Source: Alteromonas sp. KUL42 (GTDB lineage: Bacteria > Pseudomonadota > Gammaproteobacteria > Enterobacterales > Alteromonadaceae). Taken from it: 64,000 nt of DNA. A model generated the notes under the pieces. The model ran no database searches, was not told where the DNA came from, and saw nothing but the letters and a program-made list of their open reading frames with translations. How positions within the stretch are numbered: the stretch's first letter is position 1; each line of letters opens with the position of its first letter. Position numbers and translations under genes: made by a program. The stretch spans positions 169,208 through 233,207 of the forward strand of contig NZ_BJKK01000006.1 in NCBI RefSeq assembly GCF_006538325.1. Direction: 5' to 3'. Positions 40,453 to 51,100 of the stretch are shown here, in pieces.

Positions 40453-41691
40453 ATGGCCATGCTACAACAAAGACTAGACTATTTGGACGCAGTGCGATGT
40501 TTTGCGCTTATATTAGGTGTTGTATTTCACGCAAGCTTGTCGTTTATACCTGTGTTCATAGGTTGGGCGGTGATGGACATCAACACCAGTGAAAGCGTAA
40601 GTGCTTTCGTATTAGTAAGCCATTCCTTTCGCATGGCGCTTTTTTTCTTAATAGCGGGCTTTTTTAGTCGAATGAGCTTAAAACGAAATACTTCAGCGGT
40701 GTTTTTTAAGGTACGGTTTGTAAGAATTGCGCTGCCGTTTGTTGTGGGTTGGTTTTTGCTTCGCCCATTATTAGTGGGTGGTTGGATAATGGGCGGGCAG
40801 AGTATGCAAGGCGACGTAGAGATATTATTAGCCTTGAAACAAGGCTTCGAAAATTTAGCACTAAACTCTGAATCAACGATACCCAGTGACTTATTCGTTG
40901 GTACGCACCTGTGGTTTCTATACTACCTAATGCTTATTACCTTATTGGTGACTGGCTTAAGATACATAGCGTGTCTAAATGCAGAGGTACTACGCCACAT
41001 CTCGCAATGGGCAGATACGTTTGTGCTTTGGCTGTGTTTTACGCCACTATCTAAAATAGTATTGATCATTCTGACGGCGCTTTGTCTATGGTTTATGCCT
41101 AGTTGGGGATTATATACACCAGATAAATCTCTTATACCGCATATACCTACCCTCATGACATATAGCTTGTTCTTTTTCTTAGGCTGGTTGCTGAACCGCA
41201 AGTCTATATCTATTGATGCGTTTTTTCGTATTAGGTGGTATGACGTAATCATTGGGCTAACAGCGATTATAGTGGCAATAGTAATCGCAGACTATGAAAT
41301 GCAATGGGGTCATCCCAATAGAGTATGGCTTAAGGCGGGATTTGTTTTGTCTTATGCCATTATGATGTGGTTTCTTGTTTCTTTTTCTATTGGTTTGTGT
41401 AAGAGGTTATTTTCATCACATAAACGGTCGGACAAAGATTTCAACATACAGTCGAGTAAATTACCAAGTAAGTTAATGAACTACATATCAGGTGCTTCCT
41501 ACTGGGTTTATTTAGTTCACCTTCCCGTGGTGGTGTATTTGCAAATTGCCGTAGCCGAATTGCCCTTTCACTGGGCTTTAAAGTGGGCCTGTGTTTGCAT
41601 TGTTACCTTGATGTTCTGCTTGCTCAGTTATGAACTCTTCGTACGCAAAACGTTTATCGGGCAAATTCTCAACGGTAATAAGCGAAAGTAA
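40453..41691 (+). CDS. Membrane acyltransferase (acyltransferase-3 family, OpgC-like)
   Basis: A 412-residue inner-membrane protein with about 10 hydrophobic segments. The N-terminus RLDYLDAVRCFALILGVVFHASL has the family Asp-Arg and His motif; FRMALFFLIAGFFSRM and KLMNYISGASYWVYLVHLPVVVYLQ are also typical. The family transfers acyl groups to exported sugars or glucans (for example succinyl to osmoregulated periplasmic glucans). It starts behind TAGGG, 70 bp after the CIA30 gene on the same strand, and so probably belongs to the same ECF-controlled unit. The acceptor is unknown. Confidence 0.83.
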   Translation: MAMLQQRLDYLDAVRCFALILGVVFHASLSFIPVFIGWAVMDINTSESVSAFVLVSHSFRMALFFLIAGFFSRMSLKRNTSAVFFKVRFVRIALPFVVGWFLLRPLLVGGWIMGGQSMQGDVEILLALKQGFENLALNSESTIPSDLFVGTHLWFLYYLMLITLLVTGLRYIACLNAEVLRHISQWADTFVLWLCFTPLSKIVLIILTALCLWFMPSWGLYTPDKSLIPHIPTLMTYSLFFFLGWLLNRKSISIDAFFRIRWYDVIIGLTAIIVAIVIADYEMQWGHPNRVWLKAGFVLSYAIMMWFLVSFSIGLCKRLFSSHKRSDKDFNIQSSKLPSKLMNYISGASYWVYLVHLPVVVYLQIAVAELPFHWALKWACVCIVTLMFCLLSYELFVRKTFIGQILNGNKRK

Positions 41692-41868
41692 GAGTGAATC
41701 ATTCATTCGCAATTACAAAAGCAAGGCAGCGATAAACATGCAATTTTGCGTACAACAACGCAATGCCAGCTATTAGAAATTCACCCTTTAGATACGATTT
41801 TAAAAATTGCTGTTTCAAACTAATTCAATACCGCTATACTGCTAATACTAGAGTTCTCAGGTGATTAA

Positions 41869-44130
41869 ATGTTTGAGCGTGATTTAGTAGTCGTCTGCAG
41901 GCGATCATTGCTAACATTTTTAGTCGTTGTAATCTTCTTTGTATTCGCAAATGCTGGAAAAGCAAATGCGAGTTCCGATCGCGCCTATAGCATTATTTTA
42001 GTTAATTCTTTCAACGAGTCTGACTTCGAAGTTCGAATGATGTACCGTTTGATGAATGGCATTGCTGAGGATGAAAACATTATTGTGCTGACTGTCCCTC
42101 CTTACTACGCCGATGCAGTAGATACGCTAGGGGACGATGTTAAAAAGACGATTCTTGATAACTTTAATTATCAGCTGAACAGCTTAATACGCGTTCCTGC
42201 TGGCGCAATTTTTACTCGGGTAATCGCCATAGGCAGGCATGCAAGTGTGTTCATTGATTCTAACCCCAGTGTGTTGCCCAATGCAGAGCGCTTGTTTTTA
42301 CATATCGATTGGAAACCGCGCAATGGTGGTATTGCATTACCGTCTGATTACGACGCAAAATCATCCTTTGCGCAAATAATATCGAGCTTTCCCGAGCAGA
42401 AGGACATTTTCTTTATATACGGTTCACGTGGTCTTGGCGTTGATGAAGGGTTAGTAAAGAACTTCTTATCCAATGCGCCTAGCTCAGTCAATGTGCGTTA
42501 TTACAACCCTATGGCTGAAGAAGAAGCTACGCTGAACGCACTAAAAAGTAGTAAGCCCGGCACGCCCATTATTTACATTAACTACAAATACTTCGAGCGC
42601 AAATGGGAGAATGCTCACAATTGGCTAGTTAACCAAACTCTGTATCCAGTGTTTACTATCTTTGCCCACAATGTAGACAGGTATGCGGGTGGAGCTGTTG
42701 TTGTACCAGAAAAGTTGGCCGACAAAGCCATTAGCTTAGCTAGAGGCGAGCCTTTCTCGTTAACTGAAAACGAAGTTGTGAGTATTCAATATAATGCACA
42801 GCAGCTTAATCAATGGGAAATTGATAAGCACTCATTTCCGAAAAACGCTGAAATCGTTAATAAAAAGCCCGATGTATTTTCGTTAGAAGCAGTCTTGATA
42901 ATAGTGTGCATGTTCATGGCCATTATTGTTGTTCTGACCATTTATATTATTGTAAAGATAAAATCGAGCAATGTAAGGTTGGCAACTGCGCTTGAACAAG
43001 CTGACAGTGCAAATAAATCAAAAAGTGCTTTTTTGGCGAACATGAGCCATGAAATCAGAACTCCCATGAATGGCATTTTGGGTACCTTGCAAGTACTTGA
43101 GCGTGAAAATATCAATAATAAGGCGCGGTCGTTGGTTTCAAAAGCCACCTATTCGGCAGTCACGCTTTTAACCATCATTAACGACATTCTCGACTACTCC
43201 AAAATTGAAGCCAATAAGTTATCGCTTGAAGCACGTCCTTTTTCAATACTGGCAGTTATAGAGTCTGTGTTGTCTGACCTAGGTGTAGATGCGAAGAACA
43301 AAGGTATTGAGTTGACCAAGCATATTCAACCTGACTTTGTTGATGGTTGGATGGGTGACCTAGTAAGAGTTCGTCAGATTGTTCTGAACCTAGCCTCAAA
43401 CGCGGTTAAATTTACTGAAAAAGGCGGCGTAAAAATTAATGTTGGTGTTGTGCAAACCAACAACAATCAAGAGCAGTTGTGCATAGAGGTAGTTGATACC
43501 GGCATTGGTATGAACGACGACGCGAAGCAAAGCATTTTTGAACGTTTTACTCAGGCGGATAACTCGACTACTCGAAAATTCGGTGGCACGGGGTTAGGTA
43601 TGTCAATTACGCTGAGCCTAGTTAAAATGATGCAAGGTGATATCGAGATCGAAAGCGATGCAGGGCGGGGCACAACCGTAAAGGTGAAGTTACCTCTGGA
43701 TAGAGCGGAACTATCGAACGAACCTAAGGCTAACGAGCAAAAAGCACCACCGCTATTGTGTGAAATGCGAATATTGGTTGCGGAAGATAATATGATCAAC
43801 CGCGCAGTATTGGAGTCGATGTTAGCGCCAACGGAAGCTCAGGTAGACATGGTTGAAAACGGCAAACTTGCACTTGAGGCAGTAGAACAACATCACTACG
43901 ATTTGGTTTTAATGGATATACAAATGCCAGTGATGGACGGCATAGAAGCGTGCCGTTTGATTAAGGATAAAATACCTGATTTACCTGTAATAGCGTTAAC
44001 GGCCGATGTTATGACACAAGACGTCGAGCGCTATCTACAATACGGTTTTATTGAACACATTGGCAAACCTATCGACATGAATAAGCTATACCAACACTTG
44101 AAACGTTACGGCATGCATTGCAGCCAATAA
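41869..44130 (+). CDS. Hybrid histidine kinase with ABC-substrate-binding-like sensor
   Basis: A 753-residue hybrid kinase. A membrane segment or signal at about residues 14-32 is followed by a periplasmic domain of about 300 residues resembling ABC-type binding proteins (SIILVNSFNESDFEVRMM, DIFFIYGSRGLGVDEGLVKNF, AGGAVVVPEKLADKAI). A second helix lies near 340-363. HisKA has His394 in FLANMSHEIRTPMNG; HATPase has N box LASNAVKFTEKGG, G1 DTGIGM and G2 GGTGLGM. The C-terminal receiver has Asp683 in LVLMDIQMPVMDG. There is no output domain, so a separate HPt or regulator must receive the phosphate. Ligand unknown. Confidence 0.9.
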   Translation: MFERDLVVVCRRSLLTFLVVVIFFVFANAGKANASSDRAYSIILVNSFNESDFEVRMMYRLMNGIAEDENIIVLTVPPYYADAVDTLGDDVKKTILDNFNYQLNSLIRVPAGAIFTRVIAIGRHASVFIDSNPSVLPNAERLFLHIDWKPRNGGIALPSDYDAKSSFAQIISSFPEQKDIFFIYGSRGLGVDEGLVKNFLSNAPSSVNVRYYNPMAEEEATLNALKSSKPGTPIIYINYKYFERKWENAHNWLVNQTLYPVFTIFAHNVDRYAGGAVVVPEKLADKAISLARGEPFSLTENEVVSIQYNAQQLNQWEIDKHSFPKNAEIVNKKPDVFSLEAVLIIVCMFMAIIVVLTIYIIVKIKSSNVRLATALEQADSANKSKSAFLANMSHEIRTPMNGILGTLQVLERENINNKARSLVSKATYSAVTLLTIINDILDYSKIEANKLSLEARPFSILAVIESVLSDLGVDAKNKGIELTKHIQPDFVDGWMGDLVRVRQIVLNLASNAVKFTEKGGVKINVGVVQTNNNQEQLCIEVVDTGIGMNDDAKQSIFERFTQADNSTTRKFGGTGLGMSITLSLVKMMQGDIEIESDAGRGTTVKVKLPLDRAELSNEPKANEQKAPPLLCEMRILVAEDNMINRAVLESMLAPTEAQVDMVENGKLALEAVEQHHYDLVLMDIQMPVMDGIEACRLIKDKIPDLPVIALTADVMTQDVERYLQYGFIEHIGKPIDMNKLYQHLKRYGMHCSQ

Positions 44131-44170
44131 AACCAAACAATACCAACGCATTGCGCCTTACAGCGTATTA

Positions 44171-44215
44171 AAGAGCAGCGTATTCAAGAGCAACGTATTC
44201 AAGAGCAACGTATTT
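44171..44215 (+). repeat. Three tandem 15-bp repeats
   Basis: AAGAGCA[AG]CGTATT[CT] is repeated three times without spacers, preceded by a partial copy (CAGCGTATTA at 44161-44170). It lies in the 112-bp convergent gap between the hybrid kinase and the GGDEF gene. Confidence 0.85.
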
Positions 44216-44242
44216 AAAGCAACCTCAGTTTCGCACGCTTCT

Positions 44243-46021
44243 CTAACGGCTTCGTAAATCAATCGACATCACCATTTCATCTAAGATCTCATTAAGACCG
44301 GTGATTTTCTCATGAGCAATGAAAACACTCATATTCGATTCAACATGAATGTTGTCGTTCTCTTGGGTATTTTCAAAGGTATTGTCTAAAGCACTTTTTA
44401 CACGTTGAAAGAAGGTGCGTGCACTACGCTCTTCAATGTTGTGCAAACACAAAATAAACTGTTCGGTACCAAAGCGCCCTAAAATATCATTCCCACGGGT
44501 GGTATTTTGTAGTGTTTGCGCAATTTGTCTAAGAATAGCATCGCCCTTTGTTGACCCTTTTTGGCGAATAATGTCACGTAAATTGCTGATATCAAATATA
44601 GCGATGGCAATGGCGCGATTTGGCTTCGGCGAGTTGAGTTTATTTATACGCGCAATGGCTTTATCTGCATTTAGTAACTGGGTGATAGGATCGATAGCTT
44701 GACTGGCCAAGTAGCGCCTTCTTATTGCGTAGCCAGCGATAGCGCTAATGATTACGAAAATAGCAATTACCACTACTAGGGTATTACGACGTAACTCTTC
44801 AGCAGATTCTATTTCAGACTCTAGATCGTAAATGCGGTTATAAAGATTAGCGGCACTTAAAATACGCGCTGAGTCTTGATTTTTCACGCGGCGCTTCTCT
44901 ACTTCTGCTGCGAATAATTCGTTAGCCACTTTTGCTTTTTCTAAATCGCCTAAAGCAATATGCATAGCAAGGTTAAAGCTAAGGTAGTCTAAATTAGTTC
45001 GAAAACTCGACGGTATGTAGTTTTCACTTTCCGCTAAATTATCGAGGTATTCCCTTACACAAGGTAAGTCTTTATTGAACAAGCACACTTCGGCTTTGTG
45101 CCATTGATACATCAACTGGCCAAGCGAACTTGAGACTTCTGAAACCGCCTTTTCTAAGTCGGGTAACGTGTACGCAAGTTGATTGAAGTCACGCGTTTTT
45201 CTGTAGTAGTAAGACAGCGCATATTGATAATGATAGTTGGTAAGCGGCGTATTAATTTCGCTGTTAAGTGCACCGTACTCAAGAATGCGCTGGTAAGCTT
45301 CGTCAGTTTGACCGCTAGCTAAAAGCGAAACTATAGCGCTTATTAATATGCTTAATCGGTTACTGCCTTTATACACCTGTAGGCCCATTTCATGTGCCTT
45401 CAAGTACTGTTCAGCAGCAAGGGCGTGTTGCTCTAAATCGCCATACAGCAGGCCAATAGAATTGTGAATATGGGCCAGTTCACCGGGGCTACCAACATCT
45501 GAATAACGCTCAAGTACACTGAACATTCTTCCTAGTCGTTCAGCTACATCTGAAGATTGCGAGCAGTAGGTAATTAAGCCGAGTGATGAGCTGGTAAATA
45601 TATCGCTGTGCTTTTCAGGCGAAGAAAGCTTTTGTGCATTGCTGTAGTAGTCGCAACGTGCTGGATGTTCGCGTACATCGTAAATAAAGCCAATTTGATA
45701 TATAGCTGACGCATACGCATAGGAGTTTTTATCTACGCCTTTTTGTTGTATTTCGTGCTGTAACAGCGTTTCTGCTTCTGCAAATTTACCTTGGCATATC
45801 AAAAATTGCCCTTTCGCCACCGCTAGCGAGAAGCGTTGGTGTGTACTTATAGATGGTCGCTGCAAGGCTTCTTGCAAGGTAGGCAAAAGGGATGCATCGG
45901 GGCAATCGTAAGAAGGTGCGCGCACACTCGCTATAATGCTGTCAATTTCATCATTGGCAAATGACGGCATCGACACACAGCTTAAAAAGAGTAAGGCAGA
46001 AAGTAGAGCTTTAAAATACAT
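44243..46021 (-). CDS. TPR protein with degenerate GGDEF domain
   Basis: A 592-residue protein. A signal peptide (to SFAND) leads a periplasmic region of about 380 residues built of TPR-like helices (LGLITYCSQSSDVAERLGRM, HIHNSIGLLYGDLEQHALAAEQYLKAHEMG). A membrane helix lies near 412-432, and the C-terminal 160 residues have the diguanylate cyclase fold (DPITQLLNADKAIARI, GDAILRQIAQTL). The active-site loop reads RFGTEQF (518-522 in place of GGDEF), so the catalytic acidic residue pair is altered and cyclic-di-GMP synthesis is unlikely. It may act as a receptor or by protein contact. Confidence 0.85.
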   Translation of the reverse strand: MYFKALLSALLFLSCVSMPSFANDEIDSIIASVRAPSYDCPDASLLPTLQEALQRPSISTHQRFSLAVAKGQFLICQGKFAEAETLLQHEIQQKGVDKNSYAYASAIYQIGFIYDVREHPARCDYYSNAQKLSSPEKHSDIFTSSSLGLITYCSQSSDVAERLGRMFSVLERYSDVGSPGELAHIHNSIGLLYGDLEQHALAAEQYLKAHEMGLQVYKGSNRLSILISAIVSLLASGQTDEAYQRILEYGALNSEINTPLTNYHYQYALSYYYRKTRDFNQLAYTLPDLEKAVSEVSSSLGQLMYQWHKAEVCLFNKDLPCVREYLDNLAESENYIPSSFRTNLDYLSFNLAMHIALGDLEKAKVANELFAAEVEKRRVKNQDSARILSAANLYNRIYDLESEIESAEELRRNTLVVVIAIFVIISAIAGYAIRRRYLASQAIDPITQLLNADKAIARINKLNSPKPNRAIAIAIFDISNLRDIIRQKGSTKGDAILRQIAQTLQNTTRGNDILGRFGTEQFILCLHNIEERSARTFFQRVKSALDNTFENTQENDNIHVESNMSVFIAHEKITGLNEILDEMVMSIDLRSR

Positions 46022-46269
46022 GAAACAAACGTTTAATTTTTTTCTTCATAATATCGACTTGAGTACAGAACTACTACAAAAGTAGTGGAAAAATTAGGTA
46101 TTTCTATGCGTTGCTGTAATTTTGTTCGACGTTAGTTATAGCATTGAACACGATGTGGCTGCTTTGTTTTAACGCTTTAGGGCAAATGAAGTGGTTTTAT
46201 AGCACGTCAAATCAGCACTTCAGCACAGCGTGCTGTGCAAGAAGTTCAATGTAGCATGAAAACCCACAA

Positions 46270-47166
46270 CTAATGTACAGCAGGCGCACCAAAGCTAACT
46301 AATATGGCCACGCCAACTAAGGCTACAGCCGACCACATAAACGTTGCTTTAGTGGCTTTTTCGCCTAACACCCAAGCTACGCCTAGTGACATTAGTGCGC
46401 TGGTGGCAATAAGGGTTTGTACTACAGCAGCTTTCGCGTAGGCAAAGGCAAACATTTGTAAGTAAATGGCGGCAGTGGTACCAAGCAAAGTGGCCATAAT
46501 AAAGGCCGGCCAAACCCGTTTTCCGCTGTCGTTTTGGTAGTTAATAACAGGCATATAACGGGTTTTAGTAATAGCAATAAAAGGCACAACAAATACCATG
46601 CCGCCAACAAGGCGTAAAAACGCCGCGCTGGCTGCATCAATGTCGCCTGTGCTTAAAATGTCGCGACTTACCACAGCACCGATGGCCTGACAAAGCGCCG
46701 CAGCTACACCATATAAATAACCGCTGGTGGCGAACACATGGGTAGTACTGCGCTTGCGCGCTTTTATCACCATATCGACAGACAATAACACTACCGCAAC
46801 ACCTACCCATTGCTGCCACGTTATCCATTCGCCAATAAATGCCATGGCAAAAAGGGCAGTAAATAATGGGGCGAGGGTTTCTGCCACTAACACAGCTTGG
46901 CTGTCGCCAATGCTTTGTAGCGCCTTAAAAAAGCAGGTGTCGCCTATGCCAATACCAATGAAACCACTTATTAGCAGCCACACTATAGTTGACGTACTAA
47001 GTGATACAGGTTGCACAAATACCAGCACCACCGCCAATATGCCAATGGAGATTAAGCCTTTCCAAAAGTTCATGGTAAGGGGCGAAAACGCATTGCCCGT
47101 ACCCCTGAAAAGACGAGCAGCAATAGCCCAACAAAGCGCTGTACCTAACGCAGCAAAAACACCCAT
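46270..47166 (-). CDS. EamA/DMT-family transporter
   Basis: A 298-residue inner-membrane protein with about ten hydrophobic helices in two EamA repeats (about 2-133 and 150-292). GIGDTCFFKALQSIG in repeat 1 and the ending FMWSAVALVGVAILVSFG are typical of drug/metabolite transporters. Substrate unknown. Gene stands alone. Its upstream gap of 270 bp to the HAD gene shows nothing clear; downstream a 16-bp palindrome (GCACAGC GT GCTGTGC at 46223-46238) may be part of a terminator. Confidence 0.85.
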   Translation of the reverse strand: MGVFAALGTALCWAIAARLFRGTGNAFSPLTMNFWKGLISIGILAVVLVFVQPVSLSTSTIVWLLISGFIGIGIGDTCFFKALQSIGDSQAVLVAETLAPLFTALFAMAFIGEWITWQQWVGVAVVLLSVDMVIKARKRSTTHVFATSGYLYGVAAALCQAIGAVVSRDILSTGDIDAASAAFLRLVGGMVFVVPFIAITKTRYMPVINYQNDSGKRVWPAFIMATLLGTTAAIYLQMFAFAYAKAAVVQTLIATSALMSLGVAWVLGEKATKATFMWSAVALVGVAILVSFGAPAVH

Positions 47167-47436
47167 AAATTACCTGTTAAAACGCGCTTAAAAAAGCAGG
47201 TAGAAAAAAGAGCCGCTATGCTAATGCATGCCCTTTAAGCGGTAAACAAAAATGCATATTTCACAATAATATTTAATACGCTTACAACAAAGTGACCGTT
47301 AATGTTGTTTATGCGTATAAGGCCAATGAAGTGTACAAGTACGAAATAGGAATGGCAGTGCTGACGCGATAAGCTAACGCATAGCTAATAAATAGTTAAA
47401 CCATCAAACGAAGTGTTAAATAATACAAGGTAAAAC

Positions 47437-47952
47437 ATGAATATAGCGGGCTGTTTTAACGGGGTAAAAGGCGTAATTTTTGATTTAGACGGCACATTGG
47501 TGGAATCGGCCTTAAACTTTACACAAATGCGTGCCGATGTGGGTTGCCCTCAGCATGAAGACATACTTACCTTTGTTGATGCTATACCCTGTGAACAAAC
47601 CAAGGCCAATGCGCACAGCGCGATATTGCAGCACGAGTTAGACGACGCGCAACACGCCAAATGGTTAACGCTAGGCAAGCAATTGGTAGAACACGCGCAA
47701 GCCCTTAATTTGCCAATGGCCATAGTAACCCGCAACTGCCGTGAAGCCACTGCCATTAAAATAGCCAATAACAATATACCCATTAGTTATGTACTAACCC
47801 GCGAAGATGCCCCCGCTAAACCCGACCCAACTGCCCTGTTGATGGTAGCCAATACATGGCAGCTACAACCTGAAGACTGCCTTTACGTAGGTGATTACAT
47901 TTACGACCAACAAGCCGCTGAGAATGCGGGGATGCGGTGGTTGTTGGTTTAG
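47437..47952 (+). CDS. HAD-superfamily hydrolase
   Basis: A 171-residue phosphatase-like protein with the HAD motifs: motif I IFDLDGTLVES with the nucleophile Asp, motif II AIVTRN, motif III Lys in AKPDPTAL, and motif IV YVGDYIYD. It is shorter than phosphoglycolate phosphatases because the cap is reduced. Substrate unknown. Start behind AAGGT. Its stop codon overlaps the stop of the small minus-strand peptide gene by two bases. Confidence 0.87.
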   Translation: MNIAGCFNGVKGVIFDLDGTLVESALNFTQMRADVGCPQHEDILTFVDAIPCEQTKANAHSAILQHELDDAQHAKWLTLGKQLVEHAQALNLPMAIVTRNCREATAIKIANNNIPISYVLTREDAPAKPDPTALLMVANTWQLQPEDCLYVGDYIYDQQAAENAGMRWLLV

Positions 47953-48107
47953 ATCTCTATTCCGTTACCGTCAGGTGGAATTGGAGTTTCGGGTAACGCA
48001 TAAAACAACTCTTGCTTGGAGCCTGAAAAATTTACGGTCCCTCCATTTGTATTGCTACATTCTTCGTGTGTTAACTCTCGCATGTCTGAATTTTGTTCTA
48101 TATTCAT
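47949..48107 (-). CDS. Candidate double-glycine leader peptide precursor (52 aa)
   Basis: A 52-codon frame with an AAGGA ribosome site 8 bases before its ATG. The first 23 residues contain MRELTHEECSNTNGG, which fits the double-glycine leader pattern (E-L at -14/-13 region, acidic pair, GG at the cut site) recognised by C39 peptidase/ABC exporters of bacteriocins, microcins and signalling peptides. Cleavage would release 29 residues, beginning TVNFSGSKQELF and ending PPDGNGIEI, acidic, without cysteine or a hydrophobic helix. No C39 exporter or immunity gene is in the window. It is divergent from the hybrid two-component gene, with 79 bp between starts. It is short and could be fortuitous, but leader and ribosome site together are persuasive. 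Confidence 0.65.
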   Translation of the reverse strand: MNIEQNSDMRELTHEECSNTNGGTVNFSGSKQELFYALPETPIPPDGNGIEI

Positions 48108-48186
48108 TATTGAAGTCCTTATCTAAAATAAAAATTTAAATGCTCATAGAGCAAGGAAACAATAGTTTGTATAGGGAAATACAGTT

Positions 48187-51100
48187 ATGCAAAAAAAGAC
48201 GAAGTTAAGACTTAATTGGAAAAAAAGTATTCTTGGCTCGATTTTGATATTTATACTTTTGAGTCAAATACAGCTCGCTTGTGCTTTTGGTAGGTCATTC
48301 GAAGGTAAAACAAAGTTCTCCGGAATACCCTCTGGTATCATTAGAGACCTAGAAGTTATAGGAGATACCACCTACATAGCATCTGAAAATGGAGTTTTCA
48401 AAATATTAGGGGGGAGCTCTGAGCTAATAAGTTTTGAACAGTTTGGATCGGAGAGAGGAACCGTTTCCGACCTGTTTCATGGTGAAGGAAATGATTTGTG
48501 GATAACAGAGTATGGTGTTGGAGTCTTCAGGTTAAGGCTTGGTACAGAAACTCTAGATAGACTTTATGAGTCCCATGCTTGGCCAAAATATGCTTGGAAG
48601 GTTATTGAAGTAAATGACTACCTTATAGTTTCTGTCATTCGAGGAGTCTTGATAGTTGATAAGAGAAGTGGGGAAATTCAGGACTGGGCAAAAGAAATAG
48701 GTGTAAACCAGGTAAAAAATATATTTTCACTCTCAAAATTTGAAGATGATTTTGTTTACATTGCAGCAGAACAGCAACTAATTAAAATTAATGTTAAAGA
48801 ACGCTCTATCGACAAAATTGATATTGCAGCATTTCCCAAGTTATCTGGTATTGAATTCGTTTCGGGATTCGATAACTCACTTTACATAGGCGGTTCGCAA
48901 GGTATTTATAAATGGAGCCCCTCAACTGAAAAGAAGTTATTCTTTCCTTTCGAAAAAGATTCAATTCCAACTCACAAGATATCCGACATTTTCTTTACAA
49001 AAAACAATAGGGTTTTTGTTGCCGCAGGTAATCTATTTGAACTTAAAGACAGTCAAATAAGAACGCCAGACTTTATGTTACCTCTTCTTAATTCTGAGAG
49101 TATCAAAAGCATAGTTAAGCTAGATGAGCTTTTGTCTGGTGAATTGCTACTTGCTTCGTCCCAATTGGGTTTGATCTTGCTTTCTTCTACACATGAAGCA
49201 ATTAATATTGTCCATCAGAACGATAATGTATTGAGAAAAAATATAAAGCGGGTTGGTTTTATATCTGATTCAGAGCTTATAGTTGGAACTGCTAATAAGA
49301 GGTACTTTCTTGAACTTGAAACAGGCTCACTAACACATTTGATTGCTCCTGAATGGCAAGATCATCAATGCAACAGTTTCCGCGAAATTGAAATTAGAAA
49401 AATCTACATAGATGGGCCTGAGTTGTTTGACTACTGTACTCTCGAATACAGGAATCAAATTAATATACGAGGTGAATTATATTATTCGTATTTCGATGAT
49501 GGAGCTGATGCCTATTTTGATGTGATAAAAAGCAAAAAAGTCCTAGATCGTATTTCTGCTCCTAGATTAATGGTGAATTCTTTTATTACTTATTCAGGAG
49601 AGATTATTGGCTTTGATAAACGAAATGCTATTCACATTCAGTTATCAAAGTTTAATTGGAAAACCATTTCCCCTGATGAAGGAGGTTGGAATTCCGTTAC
49701 ATGCCTTATAGAGACTGATGAATCTTTCCTAGTATGTACTTCCGGTAACGGAATTAAAGAGATCTACAAGAAGTCTGGAAGAATTGAAGATTCAAAAATA
49801 CTCTCGGAATACGATGCCAGGTTTATAAGAGGGGGCGTCAAAAGTTCTTCAGGGAACTTATGGTTTACTACAAACAAAGGTCTTTTTTTGGTAACAAAAA
49901 GGCAAAAAGTCTATTCTTTTAGCGAAAGTGAAGGTGTTTTTGACACTGATTTTGAGTATGGAGGGATCTTTGAAATATCGGGGAAGTTATTGGTACTTGG
50001 TGATAGGTATTCCTACGTAATCAGAGAAGAAGAAGCGGTTAGTTCTATCATAAAAAAGGCTTCTCTTGAGCGTCGAGTTATTTTTTCTGATGTATCTTGG
50101 ACTGATGCTGATGAAAGAGGCTCAACTTTAAGTCCTTTCTTTATTGCTGAAGGTAATCCAATTGACCTTCCTAGTGACTTCAGTGAGTTAAAGGTTGAAT
50201 TCCGGTCAAATAGCTTTTCAGAAATTAATGATGATAAACTAGAGTTTCGAATATTAGGGATTGATGACGTGTGGAAGTTACATCCTCAATCGCAAGCTTT
50301 TCTTTCTCTATCTGATATTGCTCCTGGTAGCTATGAGCTACAAACGAGAGTCGTTGGAAATGAAACTCCAGTAAATTCACTGTCATTCACGGTTAAAAAG
50401 CCAATTTATCTTTCAAGCCAGGCGTTAATAGGCTACTTAATTTTATTGTGTCTACTAATTGTAGCTTACAAAAGCAGACTATTAAGAAAGTTGTGGTTGG
50501 AATTCAAAACCACCCAAATCTATACTGTTCTTACTCGATATGAAATCACAGATGGCCAATCGAAATTCGAGAAAATGCTCAGAAGTAAAGATAACTTTAT
50601 CAATGAGCTAACGCATGAGTTAAGTACGCCTATACAAGTGATCAAAGGTGCTTTAGAAGATGTAACTGATTCGTCAAAGGAAAATACGAAGGAGCTAATT
50701 AGTATCAAGACAAATATGCGTCGTGTTGAACAGCTCATAGAACAAATGCGCAACGGTTCTCCTCACTCTTTCGATGCTGAAGACTACTATAAGGTATATA
50801 CCCTCGACGCAATCAGGTTTATCGTAAACTCACTTGAACCCCTCGCTAAGCAAAAACGCCAAAACCTTGATGTACGAATTAAAGGTAAGCACTCAATTTC
50901 TTTGATCAACGATAGCTTAGAAAAGATCCTCTCTAACTTGTTGCAAAATGCCATAAAGTACACTCCTGAACACGGCAATATTAAAATTGCGGTGGTTGTC
51001 GACAGTAAAGAGTTAAAAATAGTAGTCAGTGACGATGGCGAAGGTATTGAGGAGCATTTAACTAAGGCTATTTTTGAACGTTTTAAAAGAGGGAATACCA

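Noticed and set aside
44161..44215. Possible CRISPR-like repeats
   Set aside because: Units are 15 bp, contiguous, without spacers, and no cas genes are present.
46223..46238. GCACAGC GT GCTGTGC palindrome after the DMT transporter gene
   Set aside because: No T tract on either strand and no matching copy elsewhere, so neither terminator nor operator can be asserted.
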